A stretch of 64,000 nt of DNA from Plectrocnemia conspersa (GCA_009617715.1 VTFK01000135.1:523200-587199); one strand, 5' to 3'. Positions 25,513-37,617 are shown, counted from the first letter of the stretch. Numbers and translations: made by a program. The notes: generated by a model not told the origin, from the letters alone.

Positions 25513-28054
25513 ATTTCTTTAACTGTAGGTATTAGGGCGGTGGTTGGTTAAAGGGTCGGTAGAATTATATTATTAAGCCCTAGTTCGAACCGTCCAATCC
25601 TCCGTGGGATAGATAGTATTCCAGGATTCTACTACGGCAAGAGCGTGATGACAATTCCAAATCGGTCGACAGTATTAAATCTCTCTCGACCGACTTACTT
25701 CCAAACGATCAGAGCGTGAATACAAATTTTCGTCGTGCGGATGCTGCGAATAATAATACGGCAGATTTACGGTTTCGAAATGTAGAATTCTATATAATAC
25801 AAATAGCAAGGTATCAAATCTAAATTAAAATACACAATTTAATACAATGTCTAATTTATTGAGAAGATATATATATTTTTTTAATTTTATTTAATTTTAA
25901 TATAGCAGTATCATCAAAGTTATACATTTAATATCATTCTGAACTACACACTTAAATTGAAACTTTGGTTTGCAAATGTTGAGATTCGTAATTAAAATCA
26001 ATGAACCGTTAACTAAGTTGTTAAGCGCCAATTGTATTGTTTCGCTTCTATGTTCAATATTTGCTTTCAACGCGGTAGTTAAATTAAAATAATAATACCT
26101 GTATATAGATACCATTTTAGGTGAAAGTTGTTATCAAATATATAATTTCACTGTAAAACAATCTAATTTTAAAATTAAATGTAATTAAACAACACTCTTT
26201 TACAATAAATTAAATATTTTAGTTATCCAAAAAAAATACAACTAATATTTATAAATAAAAAATATCTGTTAAGCTTAATTTCAACTGTATTTTAATTAGG
26301 TTTAAAATACAAATTGAGTGTCATGCAAAATTTTAAAGTACTACAAAATAGTGTTATAAGAAGTTTCATATAAATGCCTTGTAAATATATTTACAAGAAA
26401 AAGTGATACGACGTAAGATGTAAACAATAAATGTGACAGATATTTAAAAATCATAAACATTAACTACCGTTACCGAAACTTTTTAACCGTTTGTTTTAAC
26501 TAAACATTGAGTACTGTTAAATAAACATTGCTTCGACGAAAATTATTTTATATTGATGTTTTTATATATAATGGATCACCTAAGAAAGTCATATTGATGT
26601 TTTTATATATAATGGTTCACCTAAGAATATACCCATATTTTATTAGATATGGTATATAGAGTTTAAAATACTTCTTAATAAGCATTGGTCCATTCATATA
26701 AGATATAAAATAGTGAACAATTAAAGAAAAAGAAAAGAGAAACAAAGAGGATTCACTTCGTCAACCCCTTACAGTATGCATCATAAGATTTCCGATGGTT
26801 TACCGTTAAATTCTAATTAGAATCCACTACTATTTGCCTCTCAGCCATACACCGTGGAGGTGTTACCCTGCGCTTCTACAGAAATATTTACCATTTTATT
26901 TTTATTATAAAATAATGCTCTTTGTTTATAATAAATATAAATAGTTTATTGCCTTTGGATACAAAAATAGTAGGAATACATTTATTAATTAATAAAATAA
27001 TTATATTTATTTAAAATATCGTTAAAATTTCGCACAAAATTAAAAAAAATCAGATACATAAGTAGTAAAATTATGGAATGAAGTTAGTGGTATTGTAGAT
27101 TAATCAAATTTATTCATTTAACAATCCAGAACTGACGCCGATCCCCTAGAAATAAAAGTGGGAGTGGTGGCGCGAGATAAAGCATGCTCTTCCGTGTAAC
27201 GGTACTTCGTCCAGATGACTTACAGTAACAAGGACTTCTTCGACACCGGTTTTTATTAGGTTGTTAGCCTTTGACAATTGCATTTATGATGTAATGTCAG
27301 TAAGGTTAGATTGATGTTGTTTTTAAATAATGATATCAGTTATAAGATTTATTATTTTACTTTTGTTCCTGCCTGATTTTTTAACAGGTATGAAAGTATA
27401 TCTTAAAATTTACTTGCTTAAAAAGACTTCGGTCACTCTGGGCGTATCTACTAACCAAGTAATTATGAGTAGTGATGTCCATAATAGTAAATGCTTATTG
27501 TCAGTTAAGTGTAATTGGAGTAAACAAGCTGACTTGATGGCGTGTTGTCAATCGGTGCATTGAAAATGCAACGATGCATTTGACTGCAACCTGCGGTCCA
27601 CGTACCGCAAATTGTACTTATTGCTCACCGGAAATTTCAGGGTGTGGGTACGTGATTTGAAACATTGACTATTCGCCTAATCAGTTTTGCTATTGAGGGT
27701 ATAACGTTTCTATTGAGACGGTTCCAATCTGTATAGAAATCGACGGAGCCGGTCCAAATTAGAGCTTACGCTTGGTGAATTTTAATGGGTTTATATGGGT
27801 TAAAGTGAAAATTAACTATATATATATATATTTAAAATTAGTGTGTGTTTAAATATAATTCACTATGAAATTGTATATTTTTCAATAGTTTATTTTGTGA
27901 TTTTTTTCAAATTCGTCTATTTAAAAATATTTTTTATACTTCGAGATGGTCTTATATTTATTTTATTTAGAGATGGCCTTATATTTATTTAAAATAAATT
28001 TGGTGAGTTTGTGATTGAGTTTTTTGCTTTCAACTTCACAGATATCTGGCAGCA
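25513..28054. other. gene-free DNA
   Basis: A GC-richer stretch at about 25,530-25,790 includes GTTCGAACC (tRNA box-B-like) and an inverted repeat CGGTCGA/TCGACCG, but no tRNA fold. A 77-codon frame at 27,330-27,563 is unrecognised. The rest is AT-rich. Confidence 0.4.
26550..26631 (+). repeat. 41-bp tandem duplication
   Basis: Two adjacent copies of a unit beginning ATATTGATGTTTTTATATAT and ending TCACCTAAGAA. They differ at a few positions, including ATGGATC versus ATGGTTC. Confidence 0.85.
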
Positions 28055-28320
28055 GCTAAAATTATTCATAAAGTTCATCGATCGTTATGAAAACATTGTT
28101 TTTATTCAGAGAATGCGAAGAGAGAAGCGACGGCTTTTACGACCTTTAATGGCTTAATGTTGGGTCAGCCTCCTTTTGATCAAAGTTAAGGTTAGAGAGC
28201 TCTACAAATTCAGATCCCTATAACTCCAAAGTGAAAGTTCAAGTGTGAATGTCAATTGAAAAAATCTCTGAGAAAGACTCAGAGGAGCTCTTTGACGAAG
28301 CGTCTGAGAAGTAATTCTCG
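28055..28320 (+). repeat. unclassified dispersed repeat, copy in plus orientation
   Basis: Matches the complement of 34,345-34,535. Shared landmarks in order are CAGAGAATGCGAAGAGAGAA, GCGRCGGCTT, GTCAGCCT, AAGTGAATGTTCAA-like, and TCTGARAAGT-like near the end. No coding capacity or termini were identified. Confidence 0.6.
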
Positions 28321-28989
28321 GTCGCCCGCGTTCCTATATTTATATTTATGACCCACTTTAGAGGGATTTTGATTTTCTGCTTCTTTTTTGGCAAAAGGGC
28401 ATTATAAAAGAGTGTCTTGTTTTTTTTTTAATAAATTACCGGTTGTTTGTTTTTTTTAAATAAATTATTAAAATTTTCAATAACTTAAAATTAAAATGAA
28501 CGGCCGGTTTGAATGCACGCGTTTTTTTCTATAGGCAACGAATATTTCGATCCTCTATGATGTATGCCAGGTACTTTGCTACTTAAGCTTTGAAAAAGTT
28601 TTTCACTGTGTTGTCCTATTTATCAAAGACTTATTTTTCTTAGACTGTAAAGGCGCTTTATCATAAGTGAAATTGACATTTTATTATGATTAATTAGCAT
28701 GAGTTAATCTCTCTAGTGTATTTTAATTATTAAATATTACAAAAGTATAGTCATCTTAATTACCTTTAGTCAAAATATTATAAATTGGCCAAAAATTTTA
28801 AATTAAGATTGTTGCAATAATATCAAAATAACTTCTTCCAGGAAAATGTTATGAATTTACAACTTGACTTAAAATATATATGATAAAACATTCAATGTGA
28901 TTATTTTATATTAATACTAATATTTATAATATACGACTGCTTATAAAATAAATTATTATAATATACTCTATCGTTATTGCATTTAAATC

Positions 28990-29270
28990 AGGATTTATAA
29001 TAAATATTTCGAGATATTAACTGCCGCATGCATGTCGTTAATAAAAAGTATAGGACCCAGATTGGATCCCTGTGGTACTCCAAAATAATCAAAATATTTA
29101 TCAGAGCGACAATTTGTTGTCAAGTGATTTACGCTGAAGCTGAATTGTTCGTTTATAATTTCATTGCGCAAAGATTTTTTAAGCGTAAGAAAATATGGCT
29201 CAAAATATTTTATTAAATTACAGTAAGAAAACAAATTATGTGGCGATAACTTGTCGAAATTGTAATATCC
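28990..29270 (-). pseudogene. non-LTR RT fragment (motifs A to B)
   Basis: A 79-codon minus frame includes YFGVPQGSNLGPILFINDM, the RT block between the catalytic motifs, preceded by about 45 residues of the finger/palm segment. The FDKLSPHNL-like sequence upstream (about 29,265-29,235), after a frame change, probably corresponds to the KAFD..H..L region of motif A. The catalytic YADD block is missing because a stop follows. The SNLGP variant differs from the SILGP of the Jockey-like copies here, so this is a different family. Confidence 0.7.
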
Positions 29271-29458
29271 ATATCAGGTGTATTTTAATGTTTTCTTAAA
29301 TAGTAAGCAGTAAAGATGTTTTTTTAAAGTAAAAATATAAATTTAAGGATCCGTGCGTAAGTTTTTTTAACTCAAATTTATTATTTTTTAAATATTTAAT
29401 AAATTACGGTGATCAACTTTTAATCGTAATTTCTACTACAGGTTCATGAAACCAATTT

Positions 29459-30149
29459 TAGGGGACGTAGCCCTAGGGGTGGTTGACCTCGCGGTCAATG
29501 AGACTCTTCGGTGAATCTTATTAGATTGTTTATTAAGTTATAAATACAATTTTGACTATGAACGATTACGGCGTGATGATTCTCGCGATGAAGCTGTGCA
29601 GGTGATGATGTCTCAGGGCTCTGTGGCTGCATGTGATCTTCAAGTCTGTCGGTGAGGGCGCGTGGCTGGTTCCTCCGGATGGCTGCTGGTAGATCTTGGC
29701 TCTCTGGTTGTCAGCGTCGCTGGCTCTGCTGTCTGGTGACGTCTCTTGTCTCGTGCCTCAGCCGTCTCGTATCTCGGACCGTCTGCCTTGGGCCTTCTGC
29801 CCTTTCCTCGTCTGAGTCCGGGCTTATATCCTTTAGGGGGATGCACGGTAGCTGGCAATTGCTGCAGTGGTTAGAATTCGAGAAATCGTATGTGTATTTC
29901 GAAAGCCAGTTTTTTGCTTGCCTCCAGACTTTCGAAATCTTCGGAAAGGGTCTTCATTGTGGTGATTGATTGTGTCCGTACCGTTTCGTCACAAAAGGAT
30001 TCTCTTAACGACCGTGTTGTGTGTGGTCAAAAAAATCCCTCTTGTGCCATGATGTTTGTCTCATTGTTAATGAATGATCGTTTTTGGTCACGGTCATTAC
30101 CAATGAGACAATCGCCCTTTTAAATGTGCCTATATGTGTGGTCGCCACA
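29459..30149 (-). mobile_element. solo LTR of an LTR retrotransposon
   Basis: A 691-bp GC-rich block bounded by a perfect 6-bp duplication, CAATTT, at 29,453-29,458 and 30,150-30,155. Read on the minus strand it begins TGTGGCGACCACAC. It contains a TATA-like GGATATAAGCC at about 29,823-29,833 and a polyadenylation-type AATAAA at 29,529-29,534, the order U3, R, U5 expected of an LTR. An inverted repeat, TGTCTCATTG/CAATGAGACA (30,057-30,066 and 30,101-30,110), lies in the U3 part. No gag or pol sequence adjoins, so it is a solo LTR left by recombination. Ty3/Gypsy is the likeliest superfamily, but the 3' terminus is not a canonical CA. Frames of 60-105 codons inside are by-products of its GC content. 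Confidence 0.72.
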
Positions 30150-30155
30150 CAATTT

Positions 30156-31703
30156 CACAAAATTATATAAAATTTTGCGATTAAGCAGCCAGATTGTGTC
30201 GATAAAGAGAAGCGAATATTTTAGCAAAAAACAAAAACGCTTAACTACATTTATACAAATAATGCTGCTCAAACTATAGGAGCTGTATTCTTACTACTAA
30301 TCATATTTATCAGACCTTGAATCAATAAACGTAAACAAAAGTCCATGGACAAGTAAAATATTTTTTTTAAAGCATGGTAGAAGCATTAGATGAATCTAAA
30401 TCAAATAAATTATAAATCATGTGTTGTATTTTTTGATAAATTGAAGTGGCAGATTACTTGACAATGGACCAAAGAAAAGTTCATCCTGGTTGACATATTG
30501 TCAAACATCCATTCGTGCATTATTGTAACGACCAAGCGGCATTCGTGAGCAGGGTAGGTCGAAAGTAATGATTCGGCATCGGCAGAAAAAAAAAATATAC
30601 GAGAAATGTCCCGTCATTTTTCATACATTTTTCAAATTATCGAAGGGGGGCGCATGCCCATACCGCCCTACGCCCTAGTAGGGAACGTAATGCAAGAGCC
30701 ATTTGTGAAACTTGACACTCGGCTATTCATCACCTTTCGGTCCTATCGACAAACCGTAACTCATCTTTATAGGCCCTCTGCAAAGCATCACAAGAGCTCT
30801 ATGGAAAGGGCCGCCGCAAATTATGGACCCTCAAACATTATATATTCAAACAATTGACCTTGTTTCTTTTCTGCGAGTCTCTGCAACTGCGACACAAAGG
30901 AACGCGAGTCATTTTGATGTTGCGCCCTAATCCTGACGAGCGTGTGAAGTTTTAATTCGGCTCTTTGCAAAAATACTAAGCCGAATATAATAAACCTTCC
31001 AGCGAACGTACATTTGGGTCTACTAAGGTGACATTGTGTGAATTTTTTGCAACGAAAATTTTCTCTAAGCGAAAATAATCTCCGCTACGACATGTGACCA
31101 CTAAAAGTGTACCACCCTTCAAATGCATAAGTTATTTTTATAGCATACATATATTTAAATTTACTTTATTAAAAATAATTTAATATGCATGAAGTTCAAA
31201 ACCAGAACCTGTAACAGTGCTTTCCTGAACTTTTTCCTGAATATGTAATAACAATAACGTCGCGATTGAACCTCAACAAGATAACAAAAAACGTGGGTAA
31301 GGTAAAAACAGAGCAGGTTTTCGGAAAATACGGAAACCCGCAATTTTCGATGTATTATTAAAGCAAAACATACCGGCACCGGATCAAAAAAAAATCGCGG
31401 CGGCGCGTTTTATACATAAAATATTAGGCACATCTGCAAAAAACAGCCAGTGTCCGCGTCGTATAAAATTTCAACCCCGAAAACCTGGAAAACCCATCCG
31501 GTGTGTCCATAAACACGGTTTTTCGCGACTTTAGCCTAATGCCATTCGCATGCTAAAAAAAAAATATTCATTGACCGATGAGGTTTTTCATCACTGATAT
31601 ACTAAACTGAAGAAGCGTCACTTTCTCAACTTTTATTACATAAAATGGCTTTGCAAATGAGCGACCCTACCTATTGATTACAAATAAAAAGCGTATACTC
31701 ATC
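30156..31703. other. gene-free DNA with GC-richer island
   Basis: From about 30,440 to 31,120 the sequence is GC-richer and unique-looking, with an 83-codon frame at 30,606-30,857 that resembles nothing recognised. No element ends are apparent. Confidence 0.35.
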
Positions 31704-31876
31704 AGGCGCGTATGGTGAGACACATTCCCTTTCGCTCGCTTGCGGGTTATGTGATGAGAGTGAGTGAGAGATAAGGACGTGCGTTACATGCGTTTTGCAT
31801 GCACACTTCTTCTCACTCACTCTCGTCACTTAACACTCGAGTGAGCGAAAGGTAATGTATTTCACCGTAAGCACCT
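31704..31876. mobile_element. 173-bp foldback (MITE-like) element
   Basis: The whole unit is an imperfect palindrome. The left arm starts AGGCGCGTATGGTGAGACAC; the right arm read inward starts AGGTGCTTACGGTGAAATAC. Both continue through CCTTTCGCTC and GAGAGTGAGTGAGA to a small central loop in CATGC-GTTTT-GCATG. Arms are about 85 bp. No clear target duplication is visible. The left-arm sequence recurs inside both Harbinger-like copies (about 38,394-38,466 and about 7,290-7,342). A transcript through it would fold into a long hairpin. Confidence 0.7.
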
Positions 31877-32029
31877 AGAAGATATTTTTTTCTAAATACA
31901 AATATTTATTTAGAAAACCTAAATTCCGTATCTGGTTGCCACACGTGTTTATATTTTTTTTAAATATCAAATGTTAAAGATAAACCCTTACAATCTGTGC
32001 AATTTCTATAGATTTTTTCGTCATTATTT

Positions 32030-32115
32030 TCTGGACCAGATCGAACGATCAAAGTGAGTTGCTCTTTTTTGGGCTCTTCTTAGGGGCATCTCGGTCGATT
32101 CAGCGTAGCTCCAAT
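32030..32115 (+). repeat. short dispersed repeat, plus copy
   Basis: Shares GATCGAACG, AAAGTGA and CTCGGTCGATTCAG, in order, with the complement of 50,352-50,440. Too short to classify. Confidence 0.5.
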
Positions 32116-32729
32116 GGTGCGAGCTCGGCCGACAGAATATTATGACAAAATAGCCCCAGTGGTAACTTGATTAGACACTTAGTTTTTAGTTTAAAAGAAC
32201 AGAGCCCAGTAGCAGATCTTTCAGAAAGAGGTACTCATGTGTCTGTGCGCATTGAAGCAATTAGGGAGGTTGTAAGGCAGAGTGTAAACAATAATCTATT
32301 GATCTCTTTTTGTCATCGTTTCACCCAATTGGTCATTTTCAGAACATCTCTGTCGCAAGTTTTACCTGAATATTAAAATATTTAATATTCCAAATATATG
32401 ATATATTCAGCAAATTATAATGAAGATATGTCTGAACTTTTTGGTGAAAAAATAATTTAAAAACTTTTTAAGTTCACTTTGCCTTGTCGTTTATTAGATT
32501 TGACAACTCCTAATGACTTTTAGTTGGGCTATTCAAAAGGGCTGGTCATATATGTTAACATACCTTAAACTATTCAATAACTCGAGCAAAACGTTTATGC
32601 TGAAATAAGAAACATGAATTTTTTTCTACAAATAAAAATAAAGAACATATTTTTGAACCTTTAATCTTATTTGGACTACCCTATATAATTACCAAAATTA
32701 CTACAGGAAATTACAAGGTCAACAAAACG

Positions 32730-32762
32730 AAAAGTTTTTTAAAAACGTTTTAAAAAACTTTT
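32730..32762. repeat. perfect 15-bp hairpin
   Basis: AAAAGTTTTTTAAAA and its exact complement flank a 3-base loop, ACG. The pairing is A/T-dominated and may reflect composition, but the match is complete. It lies 16 bp before the hAT fragment. Confidence 0.75.
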
Positions 32763-32777
32763 CTTTTAAAAGTAAAG

Positions 32778-32990
32778 ATGTACTTACATGAAAATAATAT
32801 TATTTTTTGCGTACATTATGATGCTGCTTTTATAAAATGTAGATACATAGGATTCAATAAATATTTGAAAGGTTTTGTACCAGAAGTATTTTGTATTCAT
32901 TGCGTAGTTCACCGACAACACTTTGTTACAGATCGTCTGCACGAGTCTCTAAAGAATGTACTAAAAGTAGTGAAGCAGATGTGAAATAAA
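32778..32990 (+). pseudogene. hAT transposase fragment, Buster/ZBED5 type
   Basis: The frame 32,778-32,984 encodes KGFVPEVFCIHCVVHRQH followed by a LHESLKNVLKVVKQ-like stretch. In hAT transposases of the Buster/ZBED5/SCAND3 group a [GFxxxLKxxxPExxxxHCVIHRQxL] block followed by L---V-K-VN-IK is highly characteristic; it lies in the RNase-H-like catalytic domain. The preceding CVHYDAAFIKCRYIGF corresponds to the CTDGAPAM-GRYRGF block with several key residues replaced. A stop follows and the rest of the protein is missing. No BED finger or hATC domain was found nearby, and no inverted termini were recognised. Confidence 0.75.
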
Positions 32991-34344
32991 ATGAATCATA
33001 ATATCAACAAAGTTTCGCTTAAAATTATATATTTATATATATAAGTTCGAAGGCTGTCCAATGCTAACTTTATTTTATGTGGCTTTATTTTGACATTTTA
33101 TGACCCTTGTTTAATGTAAGATATTTTATTTATGTCAAATAGTTTATATTGTTAAACAAGCATTTATAGAAATAAAATTGTAGCATACATGGTTTCTTGG
33201 AAAAGTTTAGCTGTAAGCCACCAATATTTGACGTCAATAATTTGGCCAGTTTTCATAATAGTTTTGTATACATATCATTTAAAGGACTTTCATAATGATA
33301 TAAAAATTAGTTATTTATAAATGAAAACGTATATTCTGAACAGTGCAGTTAATCCATTTGCTTTGTAAGCGTTATTGTTACTATGCAAGATGCTTTTATA
33401 AATAGAACCACAAAGCTTCACATAAAAAACTAACTTTCAGTAAAAAAAAAACACTTTATAAAAAATCACAAGTCAAGAAAAGTTTCTTCAGCGTTTTGTA
33501 ATTATTAAAAAATTTTTTTTATGGCATATTCTATTTTATTTAATAAAATCAGTTTAAGGTGTATAAAATATCTATTTAGCCAAACTGGAATTTGTCCTTA
33601 ATTACCATAATGAGAGGTAATCTTTGGTTATCCTCAGCAATAGAACATGATATAAAAACCTTGTTTTAAGCATCAAATCTAAATATTATGATAATAGAAA
33701 ATGATTAAAATAATAAAAAATTATACATTTTTTATTATTATAAGCATTATGTTGTAGTTTATCATACACATGTAAAAATATTTTTCTAAGTTATAAATTT
33801 AAAAATAAAGCAAGCACTAGAAGTAGTATTTTACATATATAGTAACATACATATATACTACCTAAATATATAAATAAAAAAAAATATTGGAAAAAAAATA
33901 TATAGTGTATTTTAAATTAAATAGAATAATAATTATATTTAAAATAAATTGTCAGATTTTTTTTTTTAAAACACCATATGATTCAATAATTGGACCACTC
34001 AATGAAGGAATTAAAGAGGCAGGTAAAAAAAAAACTTTTTGGAATATTTACAGGCATGAGAATCTAAAAATAATGCTATTAAATAATTTATATAATAAAT
34101 ATAGGACACCACCGTGAAAAAACATTTTTATAAATTACGCCAAAATGCCTACCATAAATCAGAAAAATAAAAAACATCCGTTGCAAATAACTTAAAAAAT
34201 GATAGATAACACACGTATTCGGGATTGTCATCCAAACAGCTGATTGGCTACCCCTTTTGTAATTATCAGTTTCATCGAAAGGGGCGAAAAACAAAATTGT
34301 CTATGAAGGAAGCCTGGGTACTAATACAGACATTCAACGATCAC
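32991..34344. other. AT-rich gene-free DNA
   Basis: A 76-codon frame at 33,887-34,117 has a non-repetitive second half (TPYDSIIGPLNEGIKEAGKK) but matches nothing recognised. It may be another decayed element. No other signal. Confidence 0.4.
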
Positions 34345-34535
34345 TTCTTCAGACACTCTTCCAAGACTTTCTTTGAAGTTTATATTGACGTTTAGATTTG
34401 AACATTCACTTCGGAATCCAAAGCCTCATAAAAGGCTGACGCAACTTTGAACCGTTTAAGATCGCCGAAGCCGCCGCTTCTCTCTTCGCATTCTCTGGTC
34501 CAACTCGACGTCCAGAATCAATAATTTTAGTCACC
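34345..34535 (-). repeat. unclassified dispersed repeat, minus-oriented copy
   Basis: Partner of 28,055-28,320, about 6 kb away in inverted orientation. The strongest identity is at 34,475-34,500, the complement of CAGAGAATGCGAAGAGAGAA. Confidence 0.6.
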
Positions 34536-35074
34536 ACAAACATAAATTTAATTTAATGTACTAATACTCAAATATCACTCATTTAACTCCTATTTATAAG
34601 AAAAAAACGATCAAATCAAGTGACAAACAAGTTGGCTACCGCTGAAATATACTAACAGATATACTCACACATGTTTGTTTTTATTTCGCCGTGTTTACAG
34701 TTTTCCATTTCCATACATTCTTCGTGTTTACGCCGCGTTTTCGATGACACGGGGCCAAATAAAATATTGTTTATTATTTTGCAAAACCTATTCGTTTTTC
34801 TGTGTGTATATTGTATGTGTATTTGTATGTTTGAATATACATACATACAGTCGAACTCCTCTTCGTTTTCTTGCCGTTCTCCTTTTATTGCTACTCTGAT
34901 TTATACCAAGATTTTATACCGATGCTTTTCATATATATGTTGTGTACAGTGCGATTCAAAATAATAAACAAATATGTATTTACATATATAAGTTTAAAAA
35001 AATTATTTTGCTTTATAAGTTTTGATTTTTTTTATTTGTATACATATATAGCATAGAAACCATTTAAATGGACA

Positions 35075-36868
35075 ACTCCAATAGATAAAAAATCCATTAA
35101 CCAAGTCGGCATATCAGAAATTCTTAGTATTGTTAAACGATTATCAAATAGAAAGGCTCCAGGTATAGATAAATTAGAGAATATATTGATTAAAACCTTC
35201 CTTTTGTTTGCTTTTTACTTAAATAACATTTTTTAATTCATGCTTATCTTTGATATTTCCCAATAATCTGGAAAACGGCAAAAAATTCATCCGATAAAAA
35301 AAACCTGGCAAAGCAGATAACATACCAATTAACTACCGCCCGATAAGTTTACTGCCCTCATTTAGCAAATTATTTGAGAAAATTATATTATCTCGATTAA
35401 AAGAATCTCTTAATAGCAAACTCAATAATGAGTAATTTGGTTTCCGCGAAAATCACTCGACTACGCATCAACTTAATAGATTAACAGAGCACATATCTGC
35501 CGATTTTAATATGAAAAAAAAAAAGTTCTGGTCTTTTTTTATTATTAGATATGGAAAAGGCTTTTGATACAGTATGGCATGATGGATTAATGTATAAACT
35601 TTTAAAATATGGAACTCCCTATTACATTATTCACATGTTACGGTCTTACCTGAAGAATCGAAGCTATGTTGTTTCGCTAAATAATACATTTTCGACGCCG
35701 CGTAAAATACCAGCTGGTGTTCCTCAAGGAAGTATAATTTGGCCCGTTTCTCTTCATTCTATATACTAATGATATTCCAATGTTAAAAAAAAATACTAAA
35801 CTCTCAATGTACGCTGACGACACCGCAATCCTTACTAGTTCTTATGGTCTTAAACCTATTGCAGTCAAACTTCAAAAATCCCTTGAAAACTTAAAAAAAT
35901 ATTTTATGAAATGGAGAATTAAAATTAATCAAGACAAAACAGAAGCTATAATATTCACTAAACGTAGACAACCCTTGCCTGCACCCATTAAAAGTGAACA
36001 AGGGCATAACATTGGATGGAGAGCGAGCGTTAAATACCTGGGTATACACCTGGACTCCAGACTAAAATTCAATAAACATATAACTGAACTCCGGTCGAAA
36101 GGGCTTGGCGCCATTGCGGCTCTAAAATCAATATTTAATAGAAAAAGTGCGCTTACAATAAAAAATAAAATTCTAGTCTATAGACAATTAATCAGACCTG
36201 TTTTAACTTACGCTTGTTCAGTGTGGAGTAACGCGAGTAATAGTAATTTTAATAAACTTCAAGTAATCCAAAATAAAGCCATAAAAAAATAATTTATAAT
36301 ACACCGTTTTATACTAACCTAAAAAAAAACTCCACACCAAAAAAATTTAATTCCCACCATTAAAGAATACTGTTATTATCAAACCGAAAAATACTATAAA
36401 AGTATCTCGCGAGACCACGCAAACCCACTAATTTCAAGAATCGGTGATTACGACAAAGCAAAACTTAAATTTAAATACAAACATAAAATGCCTAAGCACA
36501 TACTGCTTTGATGCAGTTAAGCTCATCGCAGTGTCATCAGTTTCAGGTCTACAGGGCTAGGTTTATTTACCTTTGTACGTGTTTTATTTTGTATATTATG
36601 TATTTTTGTATTTTTTTTCTCATCTGCTTCATTCTTTTCCAAAACTTTTTTTTTTTTTTTTTTTTTTAAATTTGTAAAAGGTTTTATGTATTTTTTTCCT
36701 TTAATTTAGTATACTCTTTATAATTTATTATTCTTTTTATGTTATTGTATAACTTAGCAATTTGTAAACAATGTAAATGGTTATGAACCAGTATTGTGCA
36801 TTTAATATATCTGTATGCTATTTACCTATGTCTATATAAGAAATAAACTTTTTATAAAAAAAAAAAAA
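35075..36868 (+). mobile_element. Jockey-like non-LTR retrotransposon, young 5'-truncated copy A
   Basis: Flanked by a perfect 13-bp duplication, ATTTAAATGGACA, at 35,062-35,074 and 36,869-36,881, with a poly-A tail at the right end. It begins inside the RT domain: NRKAPGID (about 35,145), NYRPISLLPSFSKLFEKI (about 35,328), DMEKAFDTVWHDGLMYKL (motif A, 35,548), AGVPQGS (about 35,712), YADDTA (about 35,808, catalytic aspartates intact), then the thumb and the tail region ending about 36,510. The 5' end, including the expected endonuclease, is missing. The 3' UTR has long T-runs and an AATAAA at 36,842-36,847. The frame is broken at several places, nearly all A or T homopolymers that are longer than in copy B. 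The visible intact frames are 35,551-35,769 and 35,780-36,292. Confidence 0.92.
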
Positions 36869-36881
36869 ATTTAAATGGACA

Positions 36882-37617
36882 TATTTTATATTGATTATAA
36901 AGGTATACAAATAGAGAAAGAGACAGAGCAAACCTGTATATTTGATCCATCCTGTAGCATATAAGGTTTCTGGTATTTTTATTCACACACAAGTTTTGAT
37001 TTCGATTCTCATTTTTGATTCTCGCCCCAGCCATATAATATCGTACAACACTTTTATGGCAAGCCTCTTTTCACATACAACTTGATTAACTTTTTTATAT
37101 GCATTGTGTTCAGATCGAAGACACGTTTAATAAAAATATTAGATCGATACGTTGTTATTTTTGCATGGTGGAATAAAGCCACGCCTTCGATTTAGCAAGT
37201 CACACCTACGATAGCTTTTGAATTATTCAGATTGTTTACCGACTGTTTGTATACACAATATATTTTAGCTTGTAATATAAACTCGTAAATCTTTTTTTTT
37301 ATATACGTATATCGTATATTTTTAAAGTGAAGCAATTCCAGAATAATGAATACCACTCAACAAAATTGCTATTCGAGCGGTTTGATAAAATTGCGATTAT
37401 AATAGTGATGGTTAATAACTCAATAATGGTACACGTTGAAAAATAAACGAAAATTTATCCAACATGCTATAAATCATATATAAAATGTAATTAACCTAGC
37501 AGCTGATTAAACCTATTTGTCAATACAGTTATAATAAAATATTGAACATACATACATTACATTTGCTATTATCACTAAAGTTTCTAATACACTTAGCAAC
37601 AATTATTGTAATATATT
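36882..37617. other. AT-rich gene-free DNA
   Basis: No element or coding signal recognised. Confidence 0.5.

Noticed and set aside
25530..25570. tRNA-like sequence with GTTCGAACC
   Set aside because: A box-B-like string is present but no acceptor stem, anticodon arm or A box in position; at most a tRNA-derived SINE trace.
29640..30123. Several frames of 70-105 codons in a GC-rich block
   Set aside because: They overlap each other on both strands inside the solo LTR.
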